Shown here piece by piece: positions 49,079 to 59,943 of a stretch of DNA of 64,000 nucleotides; within the stretch, counting starts at the first letter, position 1; each line of letters begins with the position of its first letter. The notes under the pieces were generated by a model. It did no database searches and was not told the origin of the DNA. It saw nothing but the letters and a program-made list of their open reading frames with translations. Source of the stretch: Acidobacteriota bacterium (lineage in GTDB: Bacteria > Acidobacteriota > Thermoanaerobaculia > Multivoradales > JAGPDF01); contig JACTMI010000031.1 of assembly GCA_014584695.1 (NCBI GenBank), positions 62,001 through 126,000 on the forward strand. The letters run 5' to 3'. The translations under genes were made by a program, and so were the position numbers.

Positions 49079-49849
49079 TCAGAGCGCGCCGCGGTCGATC
49101 TCTTCGGGTTCGTCGGCGAAGCGGACGATCACGGCGCGCACGCCCGACTCTCCCCAGGCGCCCTCGCCGAGCAACCAGCGGCGGACGAAGGTGGCGACGG
49201 TGGCGCGCGCGGGCTCGCGCGCCAGCGCGACCCGGCGCGGGTCGGCGGCCAGCCGCGACAGCGTCGGCGTCAGCTCGCGCTCGAAGGCGGCCAGCTGCGC
49301 GCTGGCGTCGAAGCGGAGCCAGCCGCTCTCGGCCCGCTTCTCCATCCGGTCGGTGTGGATCGCGGGCGGCAGCGACGGGCGCAGCGGCGGCGCTTCGACC
49401 GTGCAGATGCCCGCCGCGATCGAAATCCGCCAGGGCTCGTCGAAGCGCAGGTGGTAGCGGTAGGTGACCGGCACGCGGATCTCGACCGTGGTCGTGCCGA
49501 GCGGCAACAGGTCCCAGAACGCCCGCCGCTCGTCGGCGCGCGACAGGATCTCGGCGCTCTCGGCCACCGCCACTTCCAGCCGCCCGGCGCCGGCTGGCGC
49601 GAAGTCGGGCAGCGAGGAGAAGAAGCGTTCGGTCACCGTGCCGGTGCGGAAGGCCCGCGCCAGCCGCTCGGCGGCCGCGGCGACCGCGCGCGGCCCCTCG
49701 GCCGCCGCCTGGCCCCAGCGCTCGAGCCGCGCGAACAGCAACGCGAGCAGGATCAGCGCCGTCAGCAGCGCGGTCACGAGCAGCAGCGGCCCGCGCGGCC
49801 AGCCACTCGCCGGCCGTGGCGGTCGCGTGCGCGGGCGCGGAGATTCCAT
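49079..49849 (-). CDS. single-TM hypothetical protein
   Basis: LLLVTALLTALILLALLFARLERWG TM then extracytoplasmic domain; adjacent to the AAA ATPase gene on the same strand. Confidence 0.65.
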   Translation of the reverse strand: MESPRPRTRPPRPASGWPRGPLLLVTALLTALILLALLFARLERWGQAAAEGPRAVAAAAERLARAFRTGTVTERFFSSLPDFAPAGAGRLEVAVAESAEILSRADERRAFWDLLPLGTTTVEIRVPVTYRYHLRFDEPWRISIAAGICTVEAPPLRPSLPPAIHTDRMEKRAESGWLRFDASAQLAAFERELTPTLSRLAADPRRVALAREPARATVATFVRRWLLGEGAWGESGVRAVIVRFADEPEEIDRGAL

Positions 49850-49876
49850 CGCGGGCCCGGGCTCGCGGCGCCGGCC

Positions 49877-51694
49877 TCAGCCGATCCGCGCCCGCAGCTC
49901 CGCGATGCGGGCGCGGACGCGGTCGAGAGAGAGGTCGTGGTACTTGGGCGGCAGGAAGCGGGCGTCGGTGCACTCCTCGACCGCCAGGAGATCCATCAGC
50001 TCGAGCCGCTCGCCGTAGGCCGAGGGGCGCGCCTCGGCGAAGACTTCGTCCAAGATCTCGCCGATCGGCCGCGGCGTATCGTTGGCGCTCGCCAGGGCGT
50101 GGAGCCGGCCGGCGCGCACCAGCAGCGCCTCCATCTCGTTGCCGCCGAGCTCGCGGCCGAGCGCGGCGGCCGGGAAGTCGCCGGCGCCGGCGTCGACCTT
50201 GAGCTTCTTCGCCATGATGCGGAACAGCTCGCGGCGGCCGTCGTCGTCCTGCGGCGGGAAGAGCGGGATGTGGACGTCGAGTCGCCCCTGACGCTTGAGG
50301 TCGACCTCGAGCAGGTCGGGCCGAGAGGTGGCGAAGACCCAGACGATCTTGCCCCGGTTCTTGGTGTCGGCCATCTCCTGGGCGAGCATGGAGTAGATGC
50401 GGCCCGACAGGCCTGAGTCGCCGACGCCGCCCTCGCGCTTGCCGGTGGCTTGATCGGCCTCGTCGACGAACACCACCACCTGGCCGAGCGCCTTGAGGAC
50501 GCGGAAGATGGTCTCGAGGTTGCCCTCGGTGGCGCCGACCCACTTGTCGCGGAAGTTCTTGATCTCGACCATCGGCACGCCGAGCTCGCCCGCCCAGCAC
50601 TCGACCAGGAACGTCTTGCCGGTGCCGATCCGGCCGGTGATCAGGTAGCCCATCGGCAGGGCGCGGGTGGCGCCCGCCTTGAGCAGCCGCGCGTCCTCGC
50701 GCAGCCAGCTCTTGGCGGCGTCGTGGCCGGCCACCTGGTCGAGATCGAAGGGCGACTCGACGAACTCGAGCAGGCCCTGGCACTCCTTCTCGATCAGCTC
50801 CTTCTTGATCGCGGAGAGCTCGCGCGTGGTGAGCCGGTCGCCGGTGCCGACGGTGCGCAGCAGGAGCGAGCGCACGTTGGCGCGCGACAGGCCGACCAGC
50901 TTGGGCGCCATCGCGGCGACCGGCAGCTCGCAGCGCTCGGCGCCCTCCGGGATGCCGGCGAGCGCGGCGCCCGCGAACTCGACCATCTCGGCCTCGTTCG
51001 GCAACGTCAGCGCGAGCTTGGCGGCGAACGGGTTCTCGACCACCTGCCGGTGCAGGTCGTTGAGGTTCGGCGCGATCAGGCAGGTGACCACCGGCGAGGC
51101 GGCGATCGCCGGATCGCTCGCCCAGTCGAGGACGCGGATCAGGTGCTCCGCCGGCTCGCCGGCGAGATAGAGCGCGTCGCCCCGCGGCACCAGGAACTGG
51201 GCGTGGTCGAGCACCACGGCCACGCGCACCGGGTCGGCGACGCGGCTGCCGTCCTCGAGCGCGCGCGTCCGGTGCAGACCGGCGCGGACGAAGCGATCGA
51301 CCAGCTCGAGCGCCCGCCGCGGTTCGCGCGGCAGCAGCTGGGCGCGCTCGAGCGCCGCGCCCGGGTCCTGCGCGTCGCGCGCGGTGCCGTCCGAGAAGGC
51401 GGTGCCCTGGAACGAATCGAAGACCTTGAGCCACTTCTGGAACAGCTCCGAGCCCTTGCGCACGCGCAGGCCCTTGCCGCGGTCGTAGAAGACCACCGCC
51501 TCGAACGGGGCGAACAGCGTCTCCTCCAGGAACTGGCGCAGCGGCACGAAGCGGGTCCCGCCCTCCGGCGCGGGCGCGGCGACCAGGTCGAGCACGTTGC
51601 CGTAGAGCAGGAACTGGGAGGACGCGCCGGAGACGAAGAGCCGGCGCATGGTCTCCGCCCAGGGCGGCAGCTGAGGCCTCGCGGGGCTCGTCAT
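49877..51694 (-). CDS. AAA family ATPase (degenerate N-terminal plus active C-terminal AAA domain, Ycf46-like architecture)
   Basis: GYLITGRIGTGKTFLVECWAGELGVPMVEIKNFRDKWVGATEGNLETIFRVLKALGQVVVFVDEADQA. Confidence 0.85.
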   Translation of the reverse strand: MTSPARPQLPPWAETMRRLFVSGASSQFLLYGNVLDLVAAPAPEGGTRFVPLRQFLEETLFAPFEAVVFYDRGKGLRVRKGSELFQKWLKVFDSFQGTAFSDGTARDAQDPGAALERAQLLPREPRRALELVDRFVRAGLHRTRALEDGSRVADPVRVAVVLDHAQFLVPRGDALYLAGEPAEHLIRVLDWASDPAIAASPVVTCLIAPNLNDLHRQVVENPFAAKLALTLPNEAEMVEFAGAALAGIPEGAERCELPVAAMAPKLVGLSRANVRSLLLRTVGTGDRLTTRELSAIKKELIEKECQGLLEFVESPFDLDQVAGHDAAKSWLREDARLLKAGATRALPMGYLITGRIGTGKTFLVECWAGELGVPMVEIKNFRDKWVGATEGNLETIFRVLKALGQVVVFVDEADQATGKREGGVGDSGLSGRIYSMLAQEMADTKNRGKIVWVFATSRPDLLEVDLKRQGRLDVHIPLFPPQDDDGRRELFRIMAKKLKVDAGAGDFPAAALGRELGGNEMEALLVRAGRLHALASANDTPRPIGEILDEVFAEARPSAYGERLELMDLLAVEECTDARFLPPKYHDLSLDRVRARIAELRARIG

Positions 51695-51779
51695 CGGGCT
51701 GCGACACTAGCATCGGGCCGCCGGCGCGGGCGCGGCCGACGCGCTCTGCTACGCTCGCGCGCGCCGTCGGAAGCCGCCG

Positions 51780-53420
51780 TTGCCGAAACTCGCGCGCCGA
51801 AACCGCTCGCCGCCCGCCCGTCGCCGCGCCGCCTCTGCGTCCCCACCGTGGAGCGACGCGCGTTGGGCGCTCGTCCTGGGCGGCCTCGCGGCGCTGCTGC
51901 GCGTCCTCTTCCTGCTCTCGGGCGTCGATCGGAGCTGGCCCTACACCGCCTTCTACGAGGGGGACTCGGAGGCCTTCTTCCGTTTCGCCCGCGCGCTCCT
52001 CGCGGGCGAGCTCTACGATTCCGGGCTGCCGTTCCACCCGCCCGGCTTCGCTTTCCTGCTCGCCGGGCTCCACCTCGTGGTCGGCGCGGGTGGAGCGGGC
52101 GCGGCGGTGCCGCACCTCGCGGTCAAGGCGATCCTCGCCGGCCTTCTGGGCGGCGGCACGGTGGCGCTGCTGTTCCTGGCGGTCGCCCGGGCGCTCGGTC
52201 GCCCCGCCGCGATCGCCGCGGCGCTGCTCGCCGCCGGCCACTTCGGCCTCTACGTGCTCGCCGTCGCGCCGGTCGGCGACGGGCTCTATCAGGCGCTCCT
52301 GCTGGCCGCGATCGTCGTGCTGGTGCGGACGCTCGACGGCGGACGGCGGGCGCCGGCCGCTGGGCTCGTCGCGCTCGGGGCGCTCTGGGGGCTGCTCGCC
52401 CTGGTGCGCGCCGAGGGGATCGCGCACGGCGGCGCGCTGGCGGCGGTCGGGCTCTTCACCGCCTGGCGCGCGGGCCGTGGCGCCACCGGGAGCGCCGCGG
52501 CGGGGCCGGCCGTCCGGCTCCGGCGCTGGGGGTGGGTGCTCCTGGTCGCGGCGCTCGTCGTCGCGCCCTGGACGATCCGCAACGCCGTTCGCTTGGCGCA
52601 GGCCGAAGCCCGCCTCGGGGCGCGGCTGGTCGAGCCGCTGCCGCGCTTCGTGCCGGTCACCTTCTACGGTCCGCTGAACCTGGCGCTCGCCAACCACGCG
52701 GGCGCCGACGGCACCTTCTCGCGCGACGCGTTGCCCGAGCGCGGCGGGGCGGCGCGGCTCGACCTCTCGGATCCGGAGCACGTCCGCTTCGTCCTCCACG
52801 GCCACCGCCTGGCCGCCGACTGGATCGCCGACCACCCCGCGCAGTTCGGACGGCTGGTCCTGCGCAAGTGGGGGCTGGCGCTCGAAGCTCTACGCTTGGG
52901 CTGGACGCAGTGGAACTGGCCCGGCGGCCGCACCGGCGTGCGCCGCCCGGTGGACCTGTTCGTCCCCGACCGCGGCGTCGCGGCCTGGCTGCTGGTGCCG
53001 TGGATGGTGGCCGGAGTGGTGATCGCCGGACGCCGGGGGGCGGTGGGGCGCCGCTGGCTGGCCCTGGTCGGCGCGACGAGCGCGGTCACCTTCGTCGCCG
53101 TCGCGCTCTTTTTTGGCTACGCGCGCCTGGTGGTCGTGCTGCTGCCGCTCTGGTTGAGCTTCGGCGGGCTCGCGCTCGCCGCGGCGGGCCGCTGGGGGAG
53201 CGAGCGTTGGGCGGCGCGGCGATTCGAGCCGGCGACGCTGCGGCGGCTGGCCTGGGCGGCGGTCGCGCTGGTCGTCGCGCTGGAGCTTTACGGCGCGGTG
53301 CGCGGGCACCGGCTGGAGGCGACCGGCGCCACCGTGCCGGGCAGCGCCAAGCTGGATCGGGATCAGGAGATCCGCTTCCGGCCCCTGCCGCCATCCGAGC
53401 CGCCGCTCAAGGGGCGCTGA
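51780..53420 (+). CDS. ArnT/GT-C-like membrane glycosyltransferase
   Basis: Multi-TM; YEGDSEAFFRFARALLAGELYDSGLPFHPPGFAFLLAG. Confidence 0.7.
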   Translation: MPKLARRNRSPPARRRAASASPPWSDARWALVLGGLAALLRVLFLLSGVDRSWPYTAFYEGDSEAFFRFARALLAGELYDSGLPFHPPGFAFLLAGLHLVVGAGGAGAAVPHLAVKAILAGLLGGGTVALLFLAVARALGRPAAIAAALLAAGHFGLYVLAVAPVGDGLYQALLLAAIVVLVRTLDGGRRAPAAGLVALGALWGLLALVRAEGIAHGGALAAVGLFTAWRAGRGATGSAAAGPAVRLRRWGWVLLVAALVVAPWTIRNAVRLAQAEARLGARLVEPLPRFVPVTFYGPLNLALANHAGADGTFSRDALPERGGAARLDLSDPEHVRFVLHGHRLAADWIADHPAQFGRLVLRKWGLALEALRLGWTQWNWPGGRTGVRRPVDLFVPDRGVAAWLLVPWMVAGVVIAGRRGAVGRRWLALVGATSAVTFVAVALFFGYARLVVVLLPLWLSFGGLALAAAGRWGSERWAARRFEPATLRRLAWAAVALVVALELYGAVRGHRLEATGATVPGSAKLDRDQEIRFRPLPPSEPPLKGR

Positions 53421-54290
53421 CCTTCGCTTCCGGACGCTCGAGCAGGCGGGGCGGGGTGCCGGCGTCCTCGACGCCGAGGTCGGAGAGGATCTCCTCGTGC
53501 TGGCGCATCCAGGAGTCGTTTTCGGACAGGATGCCGGCGACCGAGTCGATCTTCATCGACAGGCTCTCGGCGTTGCGCGAGATCGCCGCCTCCTCGCGCA
53601 GCAGCTCGACCTGCTGCTCGATGCGCTGGAGCTCCGAGGCCAGCACCTGCCGCGCCTCGTTGGCGCGCGCCAGGTTCTCGAGCCGCTTCTCCTTGAGCTC
53701 GAGCAGCGACTGCCGGCTCCGCTTGAGCGCCTCGGAGGTGTCGGGGATCCGCGCCAGTTCCTCGCCGAGCGCGGCGACCTCGCGCTCGAGCGCGCGCGAG
53801 TCGACGCCGCCCATCTGGCGCTCGAGCAGCTCCAGCGAGACCTGCAGGCGCAGGAAGAGCCAGAGCAGCTGGTCGAGGCCCTTCCAGCGCTGCTCGTCGA
53901 TCACCGACAGGCCGCCGGGGCGCAGCGTCTGGTAGACCCGCTGCACCTGCTGGCAGTTGGCGCGCAGGGCCTGGAAGCGCTCGCGCGCCGGGTCGGAGAG
54001 CTCGGCCAACCAGCGGTCGATCTGCTGGTCGGCGGTGCCGCGCTCGGCCTCGAGGCGCTTGGCCCGGACGAGGTCGCGAAAGCGGGGATTGGTCGCCGAC
54101 AGGTAGAGGTAGGCGAGCTCGCCGGCGATGCCGAGCAGCCAGAAGCCGGGGTTGCCGAAGCCCAGGATGCCGGTCGCGACGAGGGCGATCTTGTTCCACG
54201 GCACGCCGCCCAGCCGCTTGACGTAGGGCTTGCGGTCGAACGCCTCGCGGACCAGGTCCCAGAAGGTCGGGTCGCGGGGGGGCATGGCGC

Positions 54291-54294
<4 letters not shown>
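53407..54294 (-). CDS. membrane-associated coiled-coil protein of unknown function
   Basis: Short hydrophobic stretch then long helical region; overlaps the ABC ATPase gene by 4 nt. Confidence 0.7.
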
Positions 54295-55141
<847 letters not shown>

Positions 55142-55145
<4 letters not shown>

Positions 55146-55939
55146 CGCGCCTCCCGGTAGGGGAAGAGCGCTTTCCCGGCCCAGGCCCACAGCCGGTCGG
55201 TCAGGAAGGCGAGCGCGGTGATCACCACCAGGACCAGGTAGATGTGCTCGCGCGGACCGCGCCGCTGCGAGATGATGATGATGTTGCCCAGCCCGGTCTC
55301 CGCCGCGACCATCTCGGCGAGCAGGATGTAGCCCCAGCCGACGCCGAAGCCGGTGCGCAGCGCCTGGAAGATGTCCGGCGCGGCGATCGCCACCAGCACC
55401 TTGCGCACCGCCTGCTCGGTCGAGGCGCCGAGGGTGAAGGCGGTTTGCAGGAAGACGGTGTCGACGTCGTCGATCGCCTTGACCGTCAGCGGCAGCAAGT
55501 AGACGAAGAAGGCGAGCGCCAGGAACATCACCTTCTGCAGCTCGCCGGTGCCGAACAGCGACAGGGTGAGCGGCACCAGGGTCGGGATCGGCAGGTAGCC
55601 CATCACGGTGGTCAGCGGCTGGAAGGCGGCGCGGGCGCGGCCGAACGCCGCCATCGCGATCCCCAGCGGCAGCGCCGTCACCGCGCCGACCGCGAACCCG
55701 ACCAGCACGCGCAGGAAGGAGGTGATGACCGAGCGCGACAGCGCCCGCTCCCACCACAGGGTGGGGAAGGAGCCGACCACCTCGCCGGGCGAGGGCAGGA
55801 TGACCGGCGACAGGACGCGCTCCTCGGCCGCGCCCAGGGTGAGCCCGAACCAGAGCCCGAGGGTGAGCGCGATCGGCACCGCGCCGAGCGCGATCGCGCG
55901 CGCGCGCGACACCGGCCGCCGGATCCTCCACGGGCTCAT
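55142..55939 (-). CDS. ABC transporter permease (BPD-type)
   Basis: Multi-TM; ALRTGFGVGWGYILLAEMVAAETGLGNII resembles an EAA-type motif. Confidence 0.88.
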
Positions 55940-55985
55940 CGCGACGATCTCCGCGGCGTCATCCGCCCGCGTCTCCGCGCGCCGC

Positions 55986-57749
55986 TCAGCCGCCCGACTC
56001 GACCGGGTAGACCGAGACCTCGACCCGGCGGTTCAGGGCATGGTTGTCGGGCTGGTTCGGATCGGCCGGAGCGTCCCAGCCCCTGCCCTCGACGGTGAAC
56101 TTGTTGGGGTCGAACTTGTACTTCTTGACCAGCGCGTTCTTGACCGCGTTGGCGCGCTCGCGCGAGAGCTGGCTGACCGCCTGCTGCGGCACCTTGCCCT
56201 TCATCGAGCCGTCGGTGTGGCCGGCGATCGCGATCACCGCGCGGTCGTACTGGCCGGCCAGCCGCGCCACCCGCTCGAGTGTCGCCTCGACGTTCGGGTC
56301 GTAGAGGGTGTTGGCGACGGCGGCGCCGTACTCGTCGTGCGCCGGCTCGTAGAGGTTCGACGAGTTCGGGTAGAAGTTGATCCGGATGGTCTGCGTCAGG
56401 ATCGGGGCCTCGGCCTGGACCTTCGAGAAGGAGGTCGGCACGAAGGTCGCGACGTACTCGTCCTTCTGGTGCTTGAAGGTCCCCTCGCGGTCGAGCTGCT
56501 GCAGCACCGAGAAGTCCATCACCTCGTCGAAGCGGACCGGCGTGCCGAGCAGGCCGAGCTCCTTGTAGACGAAAGAGACGTTCTTCCAGGTGCGCTCGAA
56601 GTTCGCCGGGTTGTTGGCGTTGAGGAAGAACTCCTTGTTCTCGGCGAAGTTGGTCGAGTGGGCGTCGGCGGCCATGCCTTCGACGTCGCCGACCTGCATG
56701 CCGTAGCCCTCGGCCATCCACTGGATCGCCCGGGCCTTCTCGGTCGGGTTCTTCAGCCGCTCCATGCCCTCGAAGATGCCGGCCACCAGCCCCTTGACCA
56801 CCTCCGGGTGGTCCTTGGCGAAGTCGGCGCGCACCGCCCAGACGTCGGCGATCAGCTTGTTGGCTTCGGCGGTGGTGGTGAGGATGCGCGTGCCGCGGAC
56901 CTTGTCCGGGATGTTGTAGATGTCGGGCGCCCAGGAGACGCAGGCGTCGATCGAGGGATCGGAGACGAACGCCGCCGCCGCCTCGAACGCAGTGGCGGTG
57001 AACTTGTGGCGGACTTCGGTCGGCTGGATGCCGGCGTTGAGCAGCAGGTTGTTGATGAAGTACTGCGACGGCGAGTTCTGGGCGTAGACGATGGTCTTGC
57101 CCTTGAGGTCGCGCACCGACTGGATGCGGTCGCGCACCACCACGCCGTCGCCGCCCGAGGACCAGTCGACCTGCTGGTAGACGCGCGGCGCGGTGCGCGA
57201 GTCCTTCATCAGGTCGGGCGCGAACAGCACGATCATGTCGAGCGTGCCCCACAGCACGTGGCTCTCGCCGGCGGCGTAGGCGTCGCGCGCCGCCACCGGA
57301 TCGTCGATCAGCTTGAGGTTGACCTGGAAGCCGTACTTCTTGGCGAAGATCGACTCCGGGTTGGGCGCGAAGCCGCCGTTGGCGGCGACGATCGGCAGCC
57401 AGCCGATCCAGACGTTGATCGGGAACTGGACGATCTTCTGGTTCGGGTCCCACTTGTAGGAGGAGACCCCCTTGACCGCGGGGAGCCGCTCCTGCGGCAG
57501 GTACTTGTACTCGGCGACGGTGGTGATGCCGGTGGGGTCGAAGGCCTCGGGGCCGTCGCTCGCCGGCTGGTCCTGGCCGGTCATCTGGCGGAACTTGGCG
57601 AGGTCGATGCCGCCGGGGCCCTTGCCCTCCGGGAAGAGCGAGCCGCGGAAGAACCAGGCGGCGCCGCCGATGGCGCCCAGGATGATCAGGAAGATGAGGA
57701 ACTTGGCGAGCTTGGTCGGGCCCACTTGCGGCGAGGTCGGGGTGGTCAT
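55986..57749 (-). CDS. ABC substrate-binding-like domain fused to C-terminal OmpA domain
   Basis: N-terminal TM; IVQFPINVWIGWLPIVAANGGFAPNPESIFAKKYGFQVNLKLIDDPVAARDA; C-terminal AIAGHTDGSMKG... LSRERANAVKNALVKKYKFDPNKFTVEGRGWDAPADPNQPDNHALNRRVEVSV. Confidence 0.9.
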   Translation of the reverse strand: MTTPTSPQVGPTKLAKFLIFLIILGAIGGAAWFFRGSLFPEGKGPGGIDLAKFRQMTGQDQPASDGPEAFDPTGITTVAEYKYLPQERLPAVKGVSSYKWDPNQKIVQFPINVWIGWLPIVAANGGFAPNPESIFAKKYGFQVNLKLIDDPVAARDAYAAGESHVLWGTLDMIVLFAPDLMKDSRTAPRVYQQVDWSSGGDGVVVRDRIQSVRDLKGKTIVYAQNSPSQYFINNLLLNAGIQPTEVRHKFTATAFEAAAAFVSDPSIDACVSWAPDIYNIPDKVRGTRILTTTAEANKLIADVWAVRADFAKDHPEVVKGLVAGIFEGMERLKNPTEKARAIQWMAEGYGMQVGDVEGMAADAHSTNFAENKEFFLNANNPANFERTWKNVSFVYKELGLLGTPVRFDEVMDFSVLQQLDREGTFKHQKDEYVATFVPTSFSKVQAEAPILTQTIRINFYPNSSNLYEPAHDEYGAAVANTLYDPNVEATLERVARLAGQYDRAVIAIAGHTDGSMKGKVPQQAVSQLSRERANAVKNALVKKYKFDPNKFTVEGRGWDAPADPNQPDNHALNRRVEVSVYPVESGG

Positions 57750-57772
57750 GCTCGGGATCTCCTACGGTCGCT

Positions 57773-58537
57773 TCAGGACCCCGTGGGGCCCATCTCCTTG
57801 AGCGGCGGCGGCGGCGGCGCGGCGGCGGTCTCGGTGGCCGGCGGCGCGGGCGCGGCCGGCATCTCGAGGCCATAGGCGCTCGCGAACTCGGCGAGCGCCT
57901 GGTCGGCGAGGGCCTTCTGCTCGCCCTCCTTGAGCTGGACGTCGGTCATGTCGAGCGTCCCCTTGGCCACCCGCGCCCGTCCGGCGGCCTGGTCGCGGCG
58001 CTCGTTCAGGTAGCCCTCGACGCGGTCGAGGGTGTCGCCGGCGCCGCCGATGGTCGAGATCATGCCGGTCGCCATCTCCTGGAGCTCGGCCTGGGCCTCG
58101 AGCATCTCGGTCTCGGAGAGCATCCGCTCGAGCTTCTGGATCTTGGCCTTGGCTTCGCGGACGGTGACGTCGCGGGCCTGGATCAGGTTCTGGTAGGTCT
58201 TCTCGGCGTCCTGGAGCTGGCCGCGGTTCTCCTCGAGCTGCGCCTTGACCCCCTGCAGCTGGAGCGCGTACTGACCCGCGGCCTCGCGGTTGCCGGCGCG
58301 CAGGTGCGCGGCGGCCTTGGCGGCCAGGTCCTTCTCCTGCGCTTCGAGCGTCTTGATCTGGCGCAGCAGGCGCTCGCAGAAACCGGCGTGCTGGGCGAGA
58401 TTGGTGTTGAAGCGGGCGATCTGCGCCCGCAGGTTCTCTTTCTCGGCCTCGATCAGCGCCTTCGGGTTGGCCTTTTCGAGCCCGGTGACGAACAGCGAGA
58501 GGAAGCCTCGGAACAGCGTCTTCAGGCGTTGGAACAT
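57773..58537 (-). CDS. PspA/IM30 family protein
   Basis: MFQRLKTLFRGFLSLFVTGLEKANPKALIEAEKENLRAQIARFN; long helical hairpin. Confidence 0.85.
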   Translation of the reverse strand: MFQRLKTLFRGFLSLFVTGLEKANPKALIEAEKENLRAQIARFNTNLAQHAGFCERLLRQIKTLEAQEKDLAAKAAAHLRAGNREAAGQYALQLQGVKAQLEENRGQLQDAEKTYQNLIQARDVTVREAKAKIQKLERMLSETEMLEAQAELQEMATGMISTIGGAGDTLDRVEGYLNERRDQAAGRARVAKGTLDMTDVQLKEGEQKALADQALAEFASAYGLEMPAAPAPPATETAAAPPPPPLKEMGPTGS

Positions 58538-58631
58538 CGCGCCCCCCTCCACGGAAGCTGAAGCGGCGGGCAGTGTAACACGGGCCTTCTGAAGGGTTTG
58601 ACCGCTAGAATCGCGCACCTTCGGGGGGCAC

Positions 58632-59876
58632 ATGAACGCGTTCGAGCTGGCGGTACGGCTGTTCCTGCAGCTGGCGGTGATCCTCGCGGTGTGCCGCGTC
58701 GTGGGGTGGCTCGTCCGCCCCCTCGGTCAGCCCCAGGTGGTCGCCGAAATGATCGCCGGCGTACTGCTCGGGCCGTCGCTGCTCGGCTGGGTGGCGCCCG
58801 GGCTCTCGGCCCGGCTCTTCCCGCCGGAGAGCCTGCCGATCCTCTTCGCGCTCGCCCAGATCGGGCTGGTCCTCTACATGTTCCTGGTCGGCCTCGAGTT
58901 CGACCTGGCGCTGCTGCGCCGGCGCGCGCGCAGCGCGGTGGCGGTCTCCTGGGCCGGCATCCTCACCCCGTTCGCCCTCGGCGCGCTGCTCGCCTGGGGG
59001 CTGCGCGACCACTACGACTTCTTCGCCCCCGAGGTGCGGGGCTGGGAGGCGGCGCTCTTCTTCGGCGCCGCGATGTCGATCACCGCCTTCCCGATGCTGG
59101 CGCGGATCCTCTACGAGCGCGGGTTGTCGGGGACCTCGCTCGGGACGCTGGCGCTCGCCGCCGGCGCGCTCGACGACGCGGCGGCCTGGTGCCTGCTCGC
59201 CGCCGTGCTGGCCGGCTTCTCGGGCGACGCCTCGGTGGCGATCCTGGCGATCGGCGGCGGCCTCGCCTACGGCGTCTTCACCTTGACGCTCGGCCGGCGA
59301 CTGCTCGCCCGCCTCTACGGGCGGTTGGCCGACGGCGAGGGCCGGGGAGCGCAGGTCCTGCCGGTGACCCTGATCCTGCTCTCGCTCGCCGCCTGGCTGA
59401 CCGACGCGGTCGGCATCTACGCCGTCTTCGGCGCCTTCGTGCTCGGCGCGGCGATGCCGCGCGGGCCGCTCCAGAAGCGGCTCGAGGAGTCGATCGCGCC
59501 GCTCACCACGGTCTTCCTGCTGCCGATGTTCTTCGTCAACTCCGGGCTCAACACCGAGATCCGGCTGTTGGCGAGCCCGGCGCTCGCCGGCGTCGCGCTC
59601 CTGGTGCTGACGGCGGCGGTGCTCGGCAAGGGGGTGGCCTGCGGCTTGGCCGCGAAGTGGACCGGCGCCACTGCCCGCGAAGCGGTGGCCATCGGCGCGC
59701 TGATGAACGCGCGCGGGCTGATGGAGCTGATCCTGCTGAACATCGGGCTCCAGCGCGGCCTGATCACGCCGACGCTGTTCACCGTCCTGGTGCTGATGGC
59801 GATCCTGACCACGCTCGCGGCGGTGCCGGCGTTCAACCGCATCTACGGCGAGCGCGGGGTCCCCGGCGAGCGGTAG
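58632..59876 (+). CDS. cation:proton antiporter (CPA2/Kef-like)
   Basis: LVRPLGQPQVVAEMIAGVLLGPSLLGWVAPG; multi-TM; MNARGLMELILLNIGLQRGLITPTLFTVLVLMAILTT. Confidence 0.92.
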   Translation: MNAFELAVRLFLQLAVILAVCRVVGWLVRPLGQPQVVAEMIAGVLLGPSLLGWVAPGLSARLFPPESLPILFALAQIGLVLYMFLVGLEFDLALLRRRARSAVAVSWAGILTPFALGALLAWGLRDHYDFFAPEVRGWEAALFFGAAMSITAFPMLARILYERGLSGTSLGTLALAAGALDDAAAWCLLAAVLAGFSGDASVAILAIGGGLAYGVFTLTLGRRLLARLYGRLADGEGRGAQVLPVTLILLSLAAWLTDAVGIYAVFGAFVLGAAMPRGPLQKRLEESIAPLTTVFLLPMFFVNSGLNTEIRLLASPALAGVALLVLTAAVLGKGVACGLAAKWTGATAREAVAIGALMNARGLMELILLNIGLQRGLITPTLFTVLVLMAILTTLAAVPAFNRIYGERGVPGER

Positions 59877-59943
59877 GGGCCACAGCCGGGCCGGCGCGGC
59901 GCTGCTACACTCGAACGCGAAAGCCCGAACCGATGGTGCGTCC

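Noticed and set aside
49005-52835. 1276-aa minus-strand ORF and the 1161-aa plus-strand ORF at 50450-53935
   Set aside because: Long open frames caused by high GC; they shadow the better supported AAA ATPase and glycosyltransferase genes and have Arg/Ala/Gly-rich low-complexity translations
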